Shown: positions 17,572 through 26,356, counted from the first letter of the stretch. The stretch: DNA of 38,967 nucleotides from an uncultured Dietzia sp. (GCF_937873725.1 NZ_CALMYY010000127.1:1-38967), one strand, 5' to 3'. Numbers and translations are program-made. The notes: generated from the letters alone by a model not told the origin.

Positions 17572-19061
17572 CGACGGACACCGTCCTTCATGAGGTTCAG
17601 CGGGCGCAGTTCGAAGTCCGTCGGATCGACGTCACCCAGGCGGCGCCGCATCTCACCGGTGGACCACGGCCACATGGTGGTGTTCCTGCCCGAGTCGTCC
17701 ATGAACCAGCTGGAGCACCCGCTCGCCCACACGGTGTGCGCGATCGCGTCCTGCAGCTCGTCGTTGAAGAGCCGCTGGATCTCCGGGCGGACGGTGACCG
17801 ATCCCAGCGTGTGGTGGCGCGCGTAGCGCAGTAGCGTGACGAGGCGATCCACCTGGGCCTCGATGACGTCGACGATCGAGGAGTAGACGAACGAGTTGGG
17901 ACCGGTCAGCAGGAACAGGTTCGGGAATCCCGCGACGGTGGTGCCGAGGTAGGCCTGCGCGCCGCCCTCGGCGAAGTACGCGCTCATCGAGCGACCCCGC
18001 CCGTCGTGGAACAGCTCGGCGACGGGTGGTGACGCGGCGTGGTACCCGGTGGCGAGGATGAGCGTGTCCACCTCGTACTCGACTCCCTCGCCGTCGACGA
18101 TCGAGTGCGGCCGGATCTGGCGGACGTCTCCGTCGACAACCCGGACGTTGGGGCGGGCCAGCGTCTCGTACCAGCGGTTCGACAGCAGGATCCGCTTGCA
18201 CCCCATCGCGGTGGAGACCGTCACCCGACGCCGCAGGGCCGGATCCGTGATGTGGCGGCGCATGTGGGCGGTGGAGACCCACTCGAGGGGCCGCAACACG
18301 AGCGGATGCCGAACCCCGTACGTCCCCGCTTCGAACACCAGATGCGTCAGCCGCCGCATCACCCGCTGCGCTCCGGGCAGACGCCGGTACAGCGCCCGTT
18401 CGCGGTCCCCGACGTGCCTGTCCGGCTTCGGCAGCACCCACTGCGCGGTGCGCTGGAAGATGGTCAGCGAGTCGACGAGGGGCTGGATCTCCGGGACGAA
18501 CTGGATGGCCGAGGCCCCCGTCCCCAGCACCGCGACACGGCGTCCCCGCAGGTCGTGCTCGTGGTTCCACCGAGCGCTGTGGAAGAGCGTGCCCTCGAAG
18601 GTGTCGATGCCCGCGATGTCCGGCATCGACGGCCGATGCAGCGGTCCGCAGGCCGCCACCACCCACCGCGCCGTGACCGCACCGGCGGAGGTCTCGAGCC
18701 GCCACGTGAGGTCGAGGTCGTCCCAGTGCGCCGACTCGACCTTCGTGCCGAAGCGGATCAGACCGGTGACGCCCAGATCGTCGGCGGTCCGACGCAGGTA
18801 GTCGTGGATCTCCGCATTGCCCGCGTACATCCGGGTCCAGTCCGGGTTGGGCGCGAACGAATAGGAGTAGAGCGCGGAGGGGACGTCGCAGGCGCAGCCG
18901 GGATAGGTGTTCTCGCGCCACGTCCCGCCGAGCTCGTCTGCCTCCTCGAAGACCACCACGTCGCGGAATCCGGACTCGCGCAGCTTCGCGGCGGCCGCGA
19001 TCCCGCCGAATCCGGCGCCGATCACCACCACCTCGTGCTCCGGGGCCACTTCTCGGGTCAT
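17568..19061 (-). CDS. Type I Baeyer-Villiger flavin monooxygenase (BVMO 3), first gene of the operon
   Basis: A 497-residue flavoprotein. The FAD motif GAGFGGIA is near residue 15, then GGTWRENTYPG with CDVPS. The fingerprint is F-EG-TLF-HS-AR-W (Ser for Thr), and the NADPH motif GTGASAIQ follows. In the C-terminal half, CKRILLSNRWYETL is closely shared with BVMO 1. ATG at 19061 is 14 bases from the edge of a 28-bp palindrome. There is no strong ribosome-binding site, so the transcript may have a very short leader. It heads a tightly overlapping minus-strand operon and is divergent from a TetR gene. Confidence 0.93.
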   Translation of the reverse strand: MTREVAPEHEVVVIGAGFGGIAAAAKLRESGFRDVVVFEEADELGGTWRENTYPGCACDVPSALYSYSFAPNPDWTRMYAGNAEIHDYLRRTADDLGVTGLIRFGTKVESAHWDDLDLTWRLETSAGAVTARWVVAACGPLHRPSMPDIAGIDTFEGTLFHSARWNHEHDLRGRRVAVLGTGASAIQFVPEIQPLVDSLTIFQRTAQWVLPKPDRHVGDRERALYRRLPGAQRVMRRLTHLVFEAGTYGVRHPLVLRPLEWVSTAHMRRHITDPALRRRVTVSTAMGCKRILLSNRWYETLARPNVRVVDGDVRQIRPHSIVDGEGVEYEVDTLILATGYHAASPPVAELFHDGRGRSMSAYFAEGGAQAYLGTTVAGFPNLFLLTGPNSFVYSSIVDVIEAQVDRLVTLLRYARHHTLGSVTVRPEIQRLFNDELQDAIAHTVWASGCSSWFMDDSGRNTTMWPWSTGEMRRRLGDVDPTDFELRPLNLMKDGVRR

Positions 19062-19075
19062 GGCGAGGACGCTTA

Positions 19076-19103
19076 CACTTATTCCCAGTGGTGGGAATGA
19101 GTG
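19076..19103. promoter_or_regulatory. 28-bp palindromic operator between BVMO 3 and tetR
   Basis: Left arm CACTTATTCCCA and right arm TGGGAATGAGTG flank a GTGG centre. The arms are complementary at 11 of 12 positions. The site sits in the divergent promoter, 14 bp from BVMO 3 and about 20 bp from the preferred tetR start, exactly where a TetR dimer would block both genes. Confidence 0.72.
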
Positions 19104-19123
19104 CTTCTGGAATGATCGCAGCC

Positions 19124-19738
19124 ATGTCCGCCAGGCCCACGCAGGAGGAGCGAGTCCAGGCCTCCACCGAGGCGCTGCTCGACGCCGCCGTCAAGGTCGT
19201 GGCCGAACGCGGGTACGCGGGAGCCAGCCCGGCGCTCATCGCCGCGCACGCCGGCTTCGACAGGAAGATGGTCCACCACCGATTCGGCTCCAAGGAGGGA
19301 CTGTTCCGGGCACTGTTCGAACGCAGCTTTCAGCGCCCGCTGCTCGCGCCGACCACCGCCGTGGGCGTCCCCGGGCTCGACAGGGCCGCCAACACGATGC
19401 TCGCCCTCGAGGACATGTGGCGCGACGATCCCGACTTCCTGCGCGCGATCTTCACCGTCGCCTTCCAGGTGGCGGGCACCCGATCGGAGATCGGCGACAT
19501 CTTCCACACGTGGATCGCCACCGCCCGCGACGCCGTGGAACGCGCCCTCGCCGACGGCCAGCGTGACGGATCCGTCCGCCCGGACCTCGACGCCGCGCGT
19601 GCGGCACAGGCGGCGGTCGACGCCACCACCGGTCTCACCTACCGGTGGTGCCAGGAACCCGACTCCACCGACCTCGCGCTGGAACTCCGGTCCTGGGTCA
19701 CCGTCGCACGGCAACTGTTCGGCACCCGGCCCGGCTGA
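19124..19738 (+). CDS. TetR-family transcriptional regulator
   Basis: A 204-residue regulator. The N-terminal helix-turn-helix is clear: LLDAAVKVVAERGYAGASPALIAAHAGFDRKMVHHRFGSKEGLFRALFERSF, about residues 19-70. MVHHRFGSKEGL is the recognition region of TetR proteins. The C-terminal ligand domain is divergent, as usual. In-frame upstream starts exist at 19088, 19097 and 19112, but these would put the operator within the coding sequence. ATG at 19124 begins just before the conserved helix. Its divergent orientation to the BVMO operon and the palindrome between them make it the likely repressor of that operon and of itself, with a pathway substrate or acyl-CoA as possible inducer. Confidence 0.9.
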   Translation: MSARPTQEERVQASTEALLDAAVKVVAERGYAGASPALIAAHAGFDRKMVHHRFGSKEGLFRALFERSFQRPLLAPTTAVGVPGLDRAANTMLALEDMWRDDPDFLRAIFTVAFQVAGTRSEIGDIFHTWIATARDAVERALADGQRDGSVRPDLDAARAAQAAVDATTGLTYRWCQEPDSTDLALELRSWVTVARQLFGTRPG

Positions 19739-19741
19739 CCG

Positions 19742-19755
19742 GCCCGATTCCGGGC
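19742..19755. terminator. Short hairpin between convergent tetR and the RNB gene
   Basis: GCCCG and CGGGC arms around a four-base loop lie in the 18-base gap between the two stop codons. The stem is short and there is no T-run. Confidence 0.3.
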
Positions 19756-19756
19756 G

Positions 19757-21184
19757 CTACTCGCGGTGGACCGGGGCTGCGCCGGGTCGTGGGACGTCGA
19801 AGCGGACGCGTCGACCGGAGACGTCGACCTCCGCAACCACCGCGGCGACGCGCGTCCCCGCCTCCGCTGGCCCGGTCACCTCTCCCGTCACGGGCGGATC
19901 GGCGCACCAGGCCTCGCCCGCCCGGTCCCCGGCGGGTGCCCGCAACACCACCACCGGACGCTCCTGGCCCAGCAGCCCCTCCAGGGCCAGAGCCTCCGCG
20001 AGGTCCACGCACGCGCGGTCGACCCTGCCGGCGAGTTGGTCGGACGCCGCCATCACGCCGGCCAGCTCCCTCAGCCTCGACGTGGCCCAGTCCGGGACGG
20101 GACGACCGGCGTGGAGGGCCAGGCAGATCTCGGTGCCGTAGCGGTCGACCACCCGGCGCAGCGGGGCGGTCACGTGCGCATACACACCGCCGATCCCCGC
20201 GTGCCCCAGGTCGTCCGCCGCGCTCCCCGGGCCGACGACGGTGTACGCGGCCCCCCGGAGCGCGGTGGTGGCCTCGCGCATCATCGCCATCCCCGCCGGG
20301 GTGTTGGGGTCGACACGGTCGAGCATGGTGCCCAGCCCCTCCGACGACGACCACGCCAGGCCGAGCGCCTCGGCCGTGCGTCGCAACCCGGCGACCACCC
20401 CGTCGGGGGCCCCGGGCAGGGTCCGCACCAGACCGTGCCCGCCGGCGACCATGAGCTGCGCCGCGGCGCGCCCCACGAGCAGGGACATCTGCGCGTTCCA
20501 CTCGTCGGCCGCGACGCGCGGCTCGATGGCCAGCGTCCAGCCCCACTCCGACCCGACCACCTCCTGCGCCGGCAACCGGAGCGAGATGGCGCCCGACCTG
20601 ACCCCCCGGAGGCGGAGCCGGTCACCGACCAGTGGTAGCGCCGCGATGGACGGGTGGAGTCGACCCGTGTCGGCGTCGGCCTGCACGCCCGCGTAGTCGA
20701 GCCTGGCGGTGTTGCGCACCAGGGCCCGCCCCACCTCGACGGCCACCGTCTCCCCCTCGGGGTCCACCTCGACGGACCACACCACCGCGGGTCGCGTCTC
20801 GCCGGGAAGGAGGCTGCCCGACCCCTCGGACAGGGACCGCGGGTGCAGGGGAACCGAGCCGTCCGGGAGGTAGAGGGTCTGTCCGCGCCGCAGCGACTCG
20901 GTCTCGAGCGCCGACCCCGGCTCGATCACGGCGCCCACGTCGGCGATCGCGTAGCGGACCCGGTGTCCCCGGTCGGTCGCCTCGATGTGGACCGCCTGAT
21001 CGAGGTCGCGCGCGCCGGGAGGGTCGATGCTCACGAACGGGATGGCGGTCAGGTCGACCCGGGAGCCCGCCTCGCGGTCCGACGCCGTCTCCGCCTGGCG
21101 CAGCACGTCCTCCGGGAACTCCCCCGGGAGCCCGAACTCCGCCCGGAGCGCGCCGAAGTCGATGGCGTCCGCGTGCAGGATCAT
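19757..21184 (-). CDS. RNB-domain ribonuclease (RNase II/R-like)
   Basis: A 475-residue protein whose centre is an RNB exoribonuclease domain. The catalytic acidic motif is SIDPPGARDLDQAV, around residue 50, where Asp residues bind the metal; Gln replaces the last Asp of the usual DxDD. Further family segments are YAIADVGAVIEPGS, LYLPDGSVPLHPRSLSE, EWNAQMSLLVGRAAAQLM and GVYAHVTAPLRRVVDRYG. No S1 or cold-shock RNA-binding domain is visible, unlike full RNase R, so this is the short actinobacterial form. ATG at 21184 has a strong GAGGAGG six bases upstream; the frame stays open further but enters rnpB. It lies just downstream of the RNase P RNA gene on the same strand. Confidence 0.92.
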   Translation of the reverse strand: MILHADAIDFGALRAEFGLPGEFPEDVLRQAETASDREAGSRVDLTAIPFVSIDPPGARDLDQAVHIEATDRGHRVRYAIADVGAVIEPGSALETESLRRGQTLYLPDGSVPLHPRSLSEGSGSLLPGETRPAVVWSVEVDPEGETVAVEVGRALVRNTARLDYAGVQADADTGRLHPSIAALPLVGDRLRLRGVRSGAISLRLPAQEVVGSEWGWTLAIEPRVAADEWNAQMSLLVGRAAAQLMVAGGHGLVRTLPGAPDGVVAGLRRTAEALGLAWSSSEGLGTMLDRVDPNTPAGMAMMREATTALRGAAYTVVGPGSAADDLGHAGIGGVYAHVTAPLRRVVDRYGTEICLALHAGRPVPDWATSRLRELAGVMAASDQLAGRVDRACVDLAEALALEGLLGQERPVVVLRAPAGDRAGEAWCADPPVTGEVTGPAEAGTRVAAVVAEVDVSGRRVRFDVPRPGAAPVHRE

Positions 21185-21250
21185 TCCGGCCTCCTCGCCG
21201 CTGGGGTGCGTGGTCCACCATGCCGGACGGGGAGGGACCGCGGGAGCGTT

Positions 21251-21686
<436 letters not shown>

Positions 21687-21693
21687 ATCGCAG

Positions 21694-21699
21694 AGTCTA
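21694..21699 (-). promoter_or_regulatory. Probable -10 box of rnpB, overlapping the phosphatase stop codon
   Basis: The minus strand reads TAGACT, seven bases before the start of the P1 helix. Its first three bases are the TAG stop of the phosphatase gene. The -35 region is weak (TCAACG at 17-base spacing). Confidence 0.5.
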
Positions 21700-22344
21700 G
21701 TCGAGATGCGAGGTGTCGTTGACCAGGTGCACCGAGGTCGGGCCGTCCGGGTAGAAACGGACGTCCGACACCGACGCCAGGTCCAGGTGCAGGCGGAAGA
21801 GCAGCTCGTCGCCGACGCCCAGTCCCGCCTGGATCACGAGTTTGATGGGCGTGACGTGGCTGACCACGGCCACCACACCGCCCGGGCGGTCCTCGACGAT
21901 CCTCCTGAGCCCCCGCTCGACGCGGGCGCGGACCGCCGCGAAGCTCTCTCCCCCCGGCGGCGGGACGGACACGTCCCCCAGCCAACGGGCGTGCAACTCC
22001 GGGTCCTGCTCGGCGGCCTCCCGGAAGGTCAGCCCCTCCCACCGCCCGAAATCGGTCTCGATGAGGTCGTCCTCCACCACGAGGGGCACCCCCGCGGCCT
22101 CGGCGGCACGTTCGGCCGTGCCGAGGCATCTGCCCAGCGGCGACGAGACGACCGCGGCCAGATGCGGGATCGACGCCAGTCGCCCGGCGGTCCGCTCGGC
22201 CTGGAACACTCCCAGGTCGGTGAGCTCGGGGTCACCCTGACCCGAGTAGCGCCGGTCCACGGACAGAGGGGTCTGGCCGTGCCGGGCCAGGACGATCCGG
22301 GTGGGCCGGCCGGTGGCGCCGGTCCAGCCGGGCCCACCGCTCAC
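21697..22344 (-). CDS. Histidine phosphatase family protein (CobC/phosphoglycerate mutase-like)
   Basis: A 215-residue phosphatase. The phosphohistidine motif LARHGQT is near residue 17. SSPLGRCLGTAE, the ETDFGRWEGLTF segment and VVSHVTPIK (second catalytic His) complete the histidine-phosphatase fold. The ETDFGRWEG pattern is typical of alpha-ribazole phosphatases (CobC) of cobalamin synthesis. In M. tuberculosis the corresponding protein (Rv2228c) is a fusion of RNase HI and this domain; here no RNase HI part is present. The GTG at 22344 overlaps the upstream stop by four bases (GTGA). Alternative substrates such as other phosphomonoesters are possible. Confidence 0.88.
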   Translation of the reverse strand: MSGGPGWTGATGRPTRIVLARHGQTPLSVDRRYSGQGDPELTDLGVFQAERTAGRLASIPHLAAVVSSPLGRCLGTAERAAEAAGVPLVVEDDLIETDFGRWEGLTFREAAEQDPELHARWLGDVSVPPPGGESFAAVRARVERGLRRIVEDRPGGVVAVVSHVTPIKLVIQAGLGVGDELLFRLHLDLASVSDVRFYPDGPTSVHLVNDTSHLD

Positions 22345-23072
22345 GAGTTGTCCGTGCGGACGACGATCACGCCGCACTCCGGGCAGGTCAGGACGTCGTC
22401 CGTGGGCGCGGACCGGAAGGTGGACACGGCGCTCCGGCTGAGGTCCATGGCGCAGGCCGAGCAGCGCCCACCGTTGAGGATCGCCGCTCCCACCCCGGCC
22501 TCCTCGGCGCTACGGGCGTAGAGCGCGAGGAGCTCGGCCGGGAGGCCCTCCGCCTCCCGCGCACGCTCCGCGGTCGTCGCGGTGACGGCGTCCTCGAGCT
22601 CGGCGAGGGCGGTGTCCCGGACCGTGACCGCCATGCCCAGCCGGGCATCGAGATCGGTGATGACGGCGCCGGAGTGGCGCACGTCCGCCTCGACGGCCTC
22701 GTGGCGCTCGGTCAGCTCGGCGAGCTCGGCCGTGAGGGACTCCTCGCGGCGGGCGAGCGAGCCGAGCTCGTACTCGAGCTCGGTGGCCTGGCGCTCGGAC
22801 AACCCGCCGGCGGCCACCAGACCGGAATCGCTCTCGCGGCGCCGCCGGACGGCGTCGAGGTCCGATCGCAACTTGGCGATCGCACGATCCAGGTCCTCCA
22901 CGTGGATGCGGGCCCGCGCCGCGGACTCCACGGCCGCGCGGCGCTCCGCCTCGAGCCCGTCCAGCGCGGCCTGCTCCGGGAGCGCGGTCCGACGGTGCGC
23001 CAGACCGCCCAGGCGCAGGTCGAGTTCGGCGATGTCGACGAGTCGACGCTGGTCGTGGGGATCGGCCTTCAT
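22341..23072 (-). CDS. Zinc-ribbon coiled-coil protein (Rv2229c-like)
   Basis: A 243-residue protein. Residues 10-165 are strongly helical and charged, with the heptad pattern of a long coiled coil. The C-terminus carries a C4 zinc ribbon with Cys204, Cys207 (CSAC), Cys230 and Cys233 (CPEC). This is the family found beside Nif3-like genes in many bacteria, thought to act as a nucleic-acid-binding or scaffolding protein; the function is not established. ATG at 23072 matches the start of the family (MKADPHDQRRLVDIAELD). It lies 11 bases after the Nif3-like gene and overlaps the phosphatase by four bases, so the three form one operon. Confidence 0.92.
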   Translation of the reverse strand: MKADPHDQRRLVDIAELDLRLGGLAHRRTALPEQAALDGLEAERRAAVESAARARIHVEDLDRAIAKLRSDLDAVRRRRESDSGLVAAGGLSERQATELEYELGSLARREESLTAELAELTERHEAVEADVRHSGAVITDLDARLGMAVTVRDTALAELEDAVTATTAERAREAEGLPAELLALYARSAEEAGVGAAILNGGRCSACAMDLSRSAVSTFRSAPTDDVLTCPECGVIVVRTDNS

Positions 23073-23083
23073 GAGGGCCAAGA

Positions 23084-24241
23084 CTACCGCCCGCGGACCC
23101 CTCCCCCCGACGCCGCCGTCCACGGGTCGGTTCGCAGCGCGCACACGGTCGCCGTCACCCCGGCCTGCTCCTCGAGAAGCGCCGCGGCCTGAGCGCACCA
23201 CGGGAACTCGAGAGCCCAGTGCGCGGCGTCCACCAGCATCGGGCCGCCCCCGCGGAGGTGCTCGTCCACCACGTGGTGACGCAGGTCACCGGTGAGGTAG
23301 ACGTCGGCGCCCGCCGCCCGCGCGGCGCCCAGCAGCGAGTCGCCGGAGCCCCCGCACAGCGCGACCCGCCGGATCTCGGCCTGGGGGTCACCGGCCGCGC
23401 GGACACCCCAGAGGGTCTCGGGGAGCCGGGAGCCCACCAGCTCGGTGAACTCGGCCAACGTCATGGGGTGCTCGAGTTCGCAGATCCGGCCGAGGCCGGT
23501 GTCCTCCGGCCCCGGGCCGGGGCCGGCGTGGTTGACCAGGACGTCCATGGCGGGTACCTCATACGGGTGCGCGGCCGTGACCGCGCGGCGGACCGCCGAC
23601 CTGAGTTCCGGCGGCGCCACGAACTCCACCCTCGTCTCGGAGACGCTCTCGGGCTCACCGACCGTGCCGAGGGCGGGATCCGTTCCGTCACCGGGCCGGA
23701 ACCGTCCGGTTCCCGGAACGGAGAACGAACACTCGGTGTACCCGCTCATCCGGCCGGCCCCGGCGGCGAACACGGCGTGCAGCAGATCCTCGACGTCGTC
23801 GTGGGGCACCGTCACCACCCACCGGTCCACGGTGCCGTCACCGGTCGGCGACAGCGGTGGGCCCGGCGTCAGGCCGAGCGTCTCGGCGAGGGCGTCGTTG
23901 ACCCCGGGACGGGCGGCGTCCGCGTTGGTGTGGGCGGAGTACAGCGCGCAACCGCCCTCGATGAGCCGGTGGAGCATCCGCCCCTTGGGGGTGTCCGCAG
24001 CGACCGAGTGAACCGCCTTCAGCAACGGCGGATGGTGCACGAGCAGCAGGTCCGCACCGGCGCCGAGCGCGTGGTCGACCACCGCGTCGGTCGCGTCGAC
24101 GGCCACCACGACCGTCCCGATCACCGCTGCGGGGTCACCCGCGACCAGCCCGACGCGGTCCCACGACTCCGCCAACCGCGGTGGGTACGCGCGCTCCAGG
24201 AGGTCGATCACGTCGGCCAGCGTGGGCCTTCCTGAGCTCAT
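23084..24241 (-). CDS. Nif3-like dinuclear metal centre protein
   Basis: A 385-residue protein of the Nif3/DUF34 family. Conserved metal-binding parts are [24 protein letters not shown] (two His) and [20 protein letters not shown]. The C-terminal half has [24 protein letters not shown] and [14 protein letters not shown] central inserted domain of about 110 residues carrying the [10 protein letters not shown] motif is the NGG1p-interacting-like insertion of the longer bacterial members. The role is uncertain; a hydrolase or cofactor-quality function has been proposed for the family. ATG at 24241 has GGAAGGA seven bases ahead. It heads the operon with the zinc-ribbon and phosphatase genes and is divergent from SURF1. 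Confidence 0.94.
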   Translation of the reverse strand: MSSGRPTLADVIDLLERAYPPRLAESWDRVGLVAGDPAAVIGTVVVAVDATDAVVDHALGAGADLLLVHHPPLLKAVHSVAADTPKGRMLHRLIEGGCALYSAHTNADAARPGVNDALAETLGLTPGPPLSPTGDGTVDRWVVTVPHDDVEDLLHAVFAAGAGRMSGYTECSFSVPGTGRFRPGDGTDPALGTVGEPESVSETRVEFVAPPELRSAVRRAVTAAHPYEVPAMDVLVNHAGPGPGPEDTGLGRICELEHPMTLAEFTELVGSRLPETLWGVRAAGDPQAEIRRVALCGGSGDSLLGAARAAGADVYLTGDLRHHVVDEHLRGGGPMLVDAAHWALEFPWCAQAAALLEEQAGVTATVCALRTDPWTAASGGGVRGR

Positions 24242-24410
24242 CGTCGTCCTTCCCGCCCGCCCCGCCACGCGCGGACGAGGTCGACCACCATCGTGCACCC
24301 GCCGCCGACGGTGCCCGGCGGGATCCGCCAACAACGCCGGCCCACCGGTCGTGCGGCCGTCCCGCGCCCTGATGGGGTGGCCGCCACTCCCCGGGCGATA
24401 CCCTGGAGCA

Positions 24411-25349
24411 ATGCGGACTCTCCGGCGTTTCATCAGTCCCGGATGGGTGATCGGCCTGCTCGGCGTGATCCTGTTCGCCTGGGCCTGCTTCGCGCTGCTG
24501 GCCCCGTGGCAGCTCGGCAAGAGCGACGACCTGGACGCCCGGAACGCGCGCCTCGCCGAATCCGTCCAGGCCGACCCCGCCCCCCTCGCCCAGGTGGTCG
24601 ACGACCCCGGCGGGTACGTGGATCGCGAGTGGCGACTGGTGACCCTGGAGGGGCGCTGGCAGCCCGACGCCGAGGCCCTCCTCCGGCTCCGCTCGGTGGA
24701 CGGCGAGCCCGTCTACCAGGTCCTCACCGTGTTCGATCCCGACGAGGGCGGCGACATCCTGGTCAACCGCGGGGTCGTCCCGGTCGGCGAGAACAACACC
24801 GTCCCCGCCTTCCCCGCGGCACCGGGTGGCGAGGTGGGGATCACCGCCCGGGTCCGCGCGACCGAGGCCGGGCAGGCCGAGCCGGTGGTGGTGGACGGCT
24901 TCCCGGCGGTCCGCGTGGTGGACCCGGTGGTCATCGGCGGCACCCTCGGGCACGACCTCGTTCCGCAGGGGTACCTCCAGCTGGTCGGCGGACAGCCCGG
25001 ATCGCTGACCCCCGCCCCGATCCCGGGGATCGAGAGCGGCCCCTACCTCTCCTACGGACTGCAGTGGCTGGCGTTCGGAATCCTCGCGCCCCTCGCCCTC
25101 GGGTATTTCGCCTGGGCCGAGATCCGGGCCCGGCGCCGCGACGCCGAGCGGGACGAACCCCGCGCCTCCGGAACCCCCGACGGCAGCCCCGCCCCGGACA
25201 GCCGCCACGACGTCCCGGCGGGGAACCCCGCCTCCCCCGCCGACGTCGAGGTCGACGCCCGCGCCCGCGCGATGCGCGCCCGCTACGGGGACCGCGACGA
25301 CGCCGAGCACCGCCGCGCCTTCAAGCGCGCGGATCGCCTGCGCGGCTAG
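24411..25349 (+). CDS. SURF1 family cytochrome c oxidase assembly protein
   Basis: A 312-residue membrane protein. One transmembrane helix lies near residues 11-33 ([20 protein letters not shown]) with the APWQLGK version of the SURF1 'WQ' motif just after. A periplasmic loop with LEGRW and NRGVVP follows. The second helix is near 215-235, preceded by the [13 protein letters not shown] signature. SURF1 proteins assist haem insertion into cytochrome aa3 oxidase. The C-terminal tail of some 75 residues is charged and probably cytoplasmic. ATG at 24411 has GGAG three bases upstream and also TACCCT at -12 to -7, so a leaderless start is possible. It is divergent from the Nif3-like gene. Confidence 0.93.
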   Translation: MRTLRRFISPGWVIGLLGVILFAWACFALLAPWQLGKSDDLDARNARLAESVQADPAPLAQVVDDPGGYVDREWRLVTLEGRWQPDAEALLRLRSVDGEPVYQVLTVFDPDEGGDILVNRGVVPVGENNTVPAFPAAPGGEVGITARVRATEAGQAEPVVVDGFPAVRVVDPVVIGGTLGHDLVPQGYLQLVGGQPGSLTPAPIPGIESGPYLSYGLQWLAFGILAPLALGYFAWAEIRARRRDAERDEPRASGTPDGSPAPDSRHDVPAGNPASPADVEVDARARAMRARYGDRDDAEHRRAFKRADRLRG

Positions 25350-25367
25350 GGGCTGGTCCCACACCAC

Positions 25368-25396
25368 GAGATCGAGGTCCCCGCGACCGCGATCTC
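25368..25396 (+). terminator. Possible hairpin after SURF1
   Basis: Seven-base arms GAGATCG and CGATCTC enclose 15 bases, about 18 bases after the SURF1 stop. There is no T-run. Confidence 0.3.
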
Positions 25397-25444
25397 CTCA
25401 CCCGGCCGCGTCCCCGACGAGTGGGTGCACCGGATGCCCATGGG

Positions 25445-25517
25445 TGCGCGCGGAGGGAATCGAACCCCCGACCGCTGGTGTGTAAGACCAGAGCTCTAAC
25501 CGCTGAGCTACGCGCGC
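25445..25517 (-). tRNA. tRNA-Val (anticodon UAC)
   Basis: The minus strand folds as a standard cloverleaf of 73 nt. The acceptor stem pairs GCGCGCG with CGCGCGC and the discriminator is A. The D arm is GCTCAGCGGTTAGAGC. The anticodon stem CTGGT/ACCAG encloses loop CTTACAC (anticodon TAC), and the T arm has the TTCGATT loop. CCA is not encoded. Confidence 0.97.
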
Positions 25518-25521
25518 GCGA

Positions 25522-25548
25522 ACACCGGCGCGACGAGCGCGCCGGTGT
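25522..25548 (-). terminator. Perfect 11-bp hairpin between DUF3052 gene and tRNA-Val
   Basis: Arms ACACCGGCGCG and CGCGCCGGTGT with loop ACGAG. It lies 65 bases after the DUF3052 stop and only four bases before the tRNA 5' end. It could terminate the DUF3052 transcript or act in leader processing. There is no T-run. Confidence 0.5.
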
Positions 25549-25612
25549 CGGTCAGATTAACCCATCGGGGAGGCCGTCTCGGCACGGGACGCCTCCGCCT
25601 CCCGGGGCCCCG

Positions 25613-26047
25613 TCACTTCCGCGGGATGCTGTTCTTACGCAGGGCGAGTCGGCTGCCCGCCCAGTCCCCGAGGGCCACGGTCCGGGTCTGGAGCATCCCG
25701 GCCGTCTGCGCCGACTCGGCGATCACCGAGGGTTCGACATGACCGTCGATCCCCGTCTTGGGGGTGAGAACCCACACGGAGCCCTCCTCCGCGAGCGGGG
25801 TCACGACGTCCATGAGCCGGTCCACGAGGTCACCATCACCGTCGCGCCACCAGAGCAGGACGGCGTCGACGACCTCGTCGGTGTCCTCCTCGAGCAACTC
25901 CGATCCGACGGCGTCCTCGACGGCCTCACTGATCGCCTCGTCACAGTCGGAATCCCATCCGACCTCCTGAACGAGCATGTCCTTCGTCAGTTCGAGCTGA
26001 ACAGCTACCTGCTCCGCTCCGCCCTGCTGGTTCGCCGCGGCGACCAC
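25613..26047 (-). CDS. DUF3052 family protein
   Basis: A 144-residue acidic protein of an actinobacterial family of unknown function (Rv2239c-like), usually found divergent from aceE as here. Conserved parts are [15 protein letters not shown], a strongly acidic [31 protein letters not shown], and [27 protein letters not shown], which look like a fold for binding another protein or small ligand. GTG at 26047 is chosen because GAGGAA sits seven bases upstream; the frame continues to 26161 without family-like sequence. The last residues are basic ([10 protein letters not shown]). Confidence 0.88.
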   Translation of the reverse strand: MVAAANQQGGAEQVAVQLELTKDMLVQEVGWDSDCDEAISEAVEDAVGSELLEEDTDEVVDAVLLWWRDGDGDLVDRLMDVVTPLAEEGSVWVLTPKTGIDGHVEPSVIAESAQTAGMLQTRTVALGDWAGSRLALRKNSIPRK

Positions 26048-26356
26048 CGTGGTGTTCCTCCCTCGTATCCGGGTTGTTCTTCTCGGTCCTTCGCTGACCA
26101 GGAACACTACCCGCGTGCCTCCCCAGGGGAAACGAGTACCGCCCATTTGGCCGGTCGGCACCTCGCCTCGTGTCGCACGTCACCGTGTGGGGCACAATCG
26201 GGGACGGACGTGTGTCGGCCACCGGCCCACGCTCTGCCACCCGGCGATCCGCCCCACACCCGCGGCGCGTCAGGTCGGCCGGACCCTGCACCCCGACATG
26301 TGCGCGCACCCCACCGGGTGGCCGCCGCACGCATCGCAGAAGCGAGGACGAGACGT
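26048..26356. promoter_or_regulatory. Divergent promoter region of DUF3052 and aceE
   Basis: There is no gene in these 309 bases. The minus strand has TAGTGT with a poor TTTCCC 17 bases upstream, a possible DUF3052 promoter. The plus strand has a CACAAT-like -10 near 26200 that could serve aceE, leaving a leader of about 150 bases. No riboswitch-like structure was recognised. Confidence 0.3.

Noticed and set aside
24293..26356. Very long plus-strand frame continuous with aceE across SURF1, the tRNA and DUF3052
   Set aside because: It is Arg/Pro-rich, overlaps four supported genes in other frames or strands, and aceE family similarity begins only at 26357. High GC makes such open frames common.
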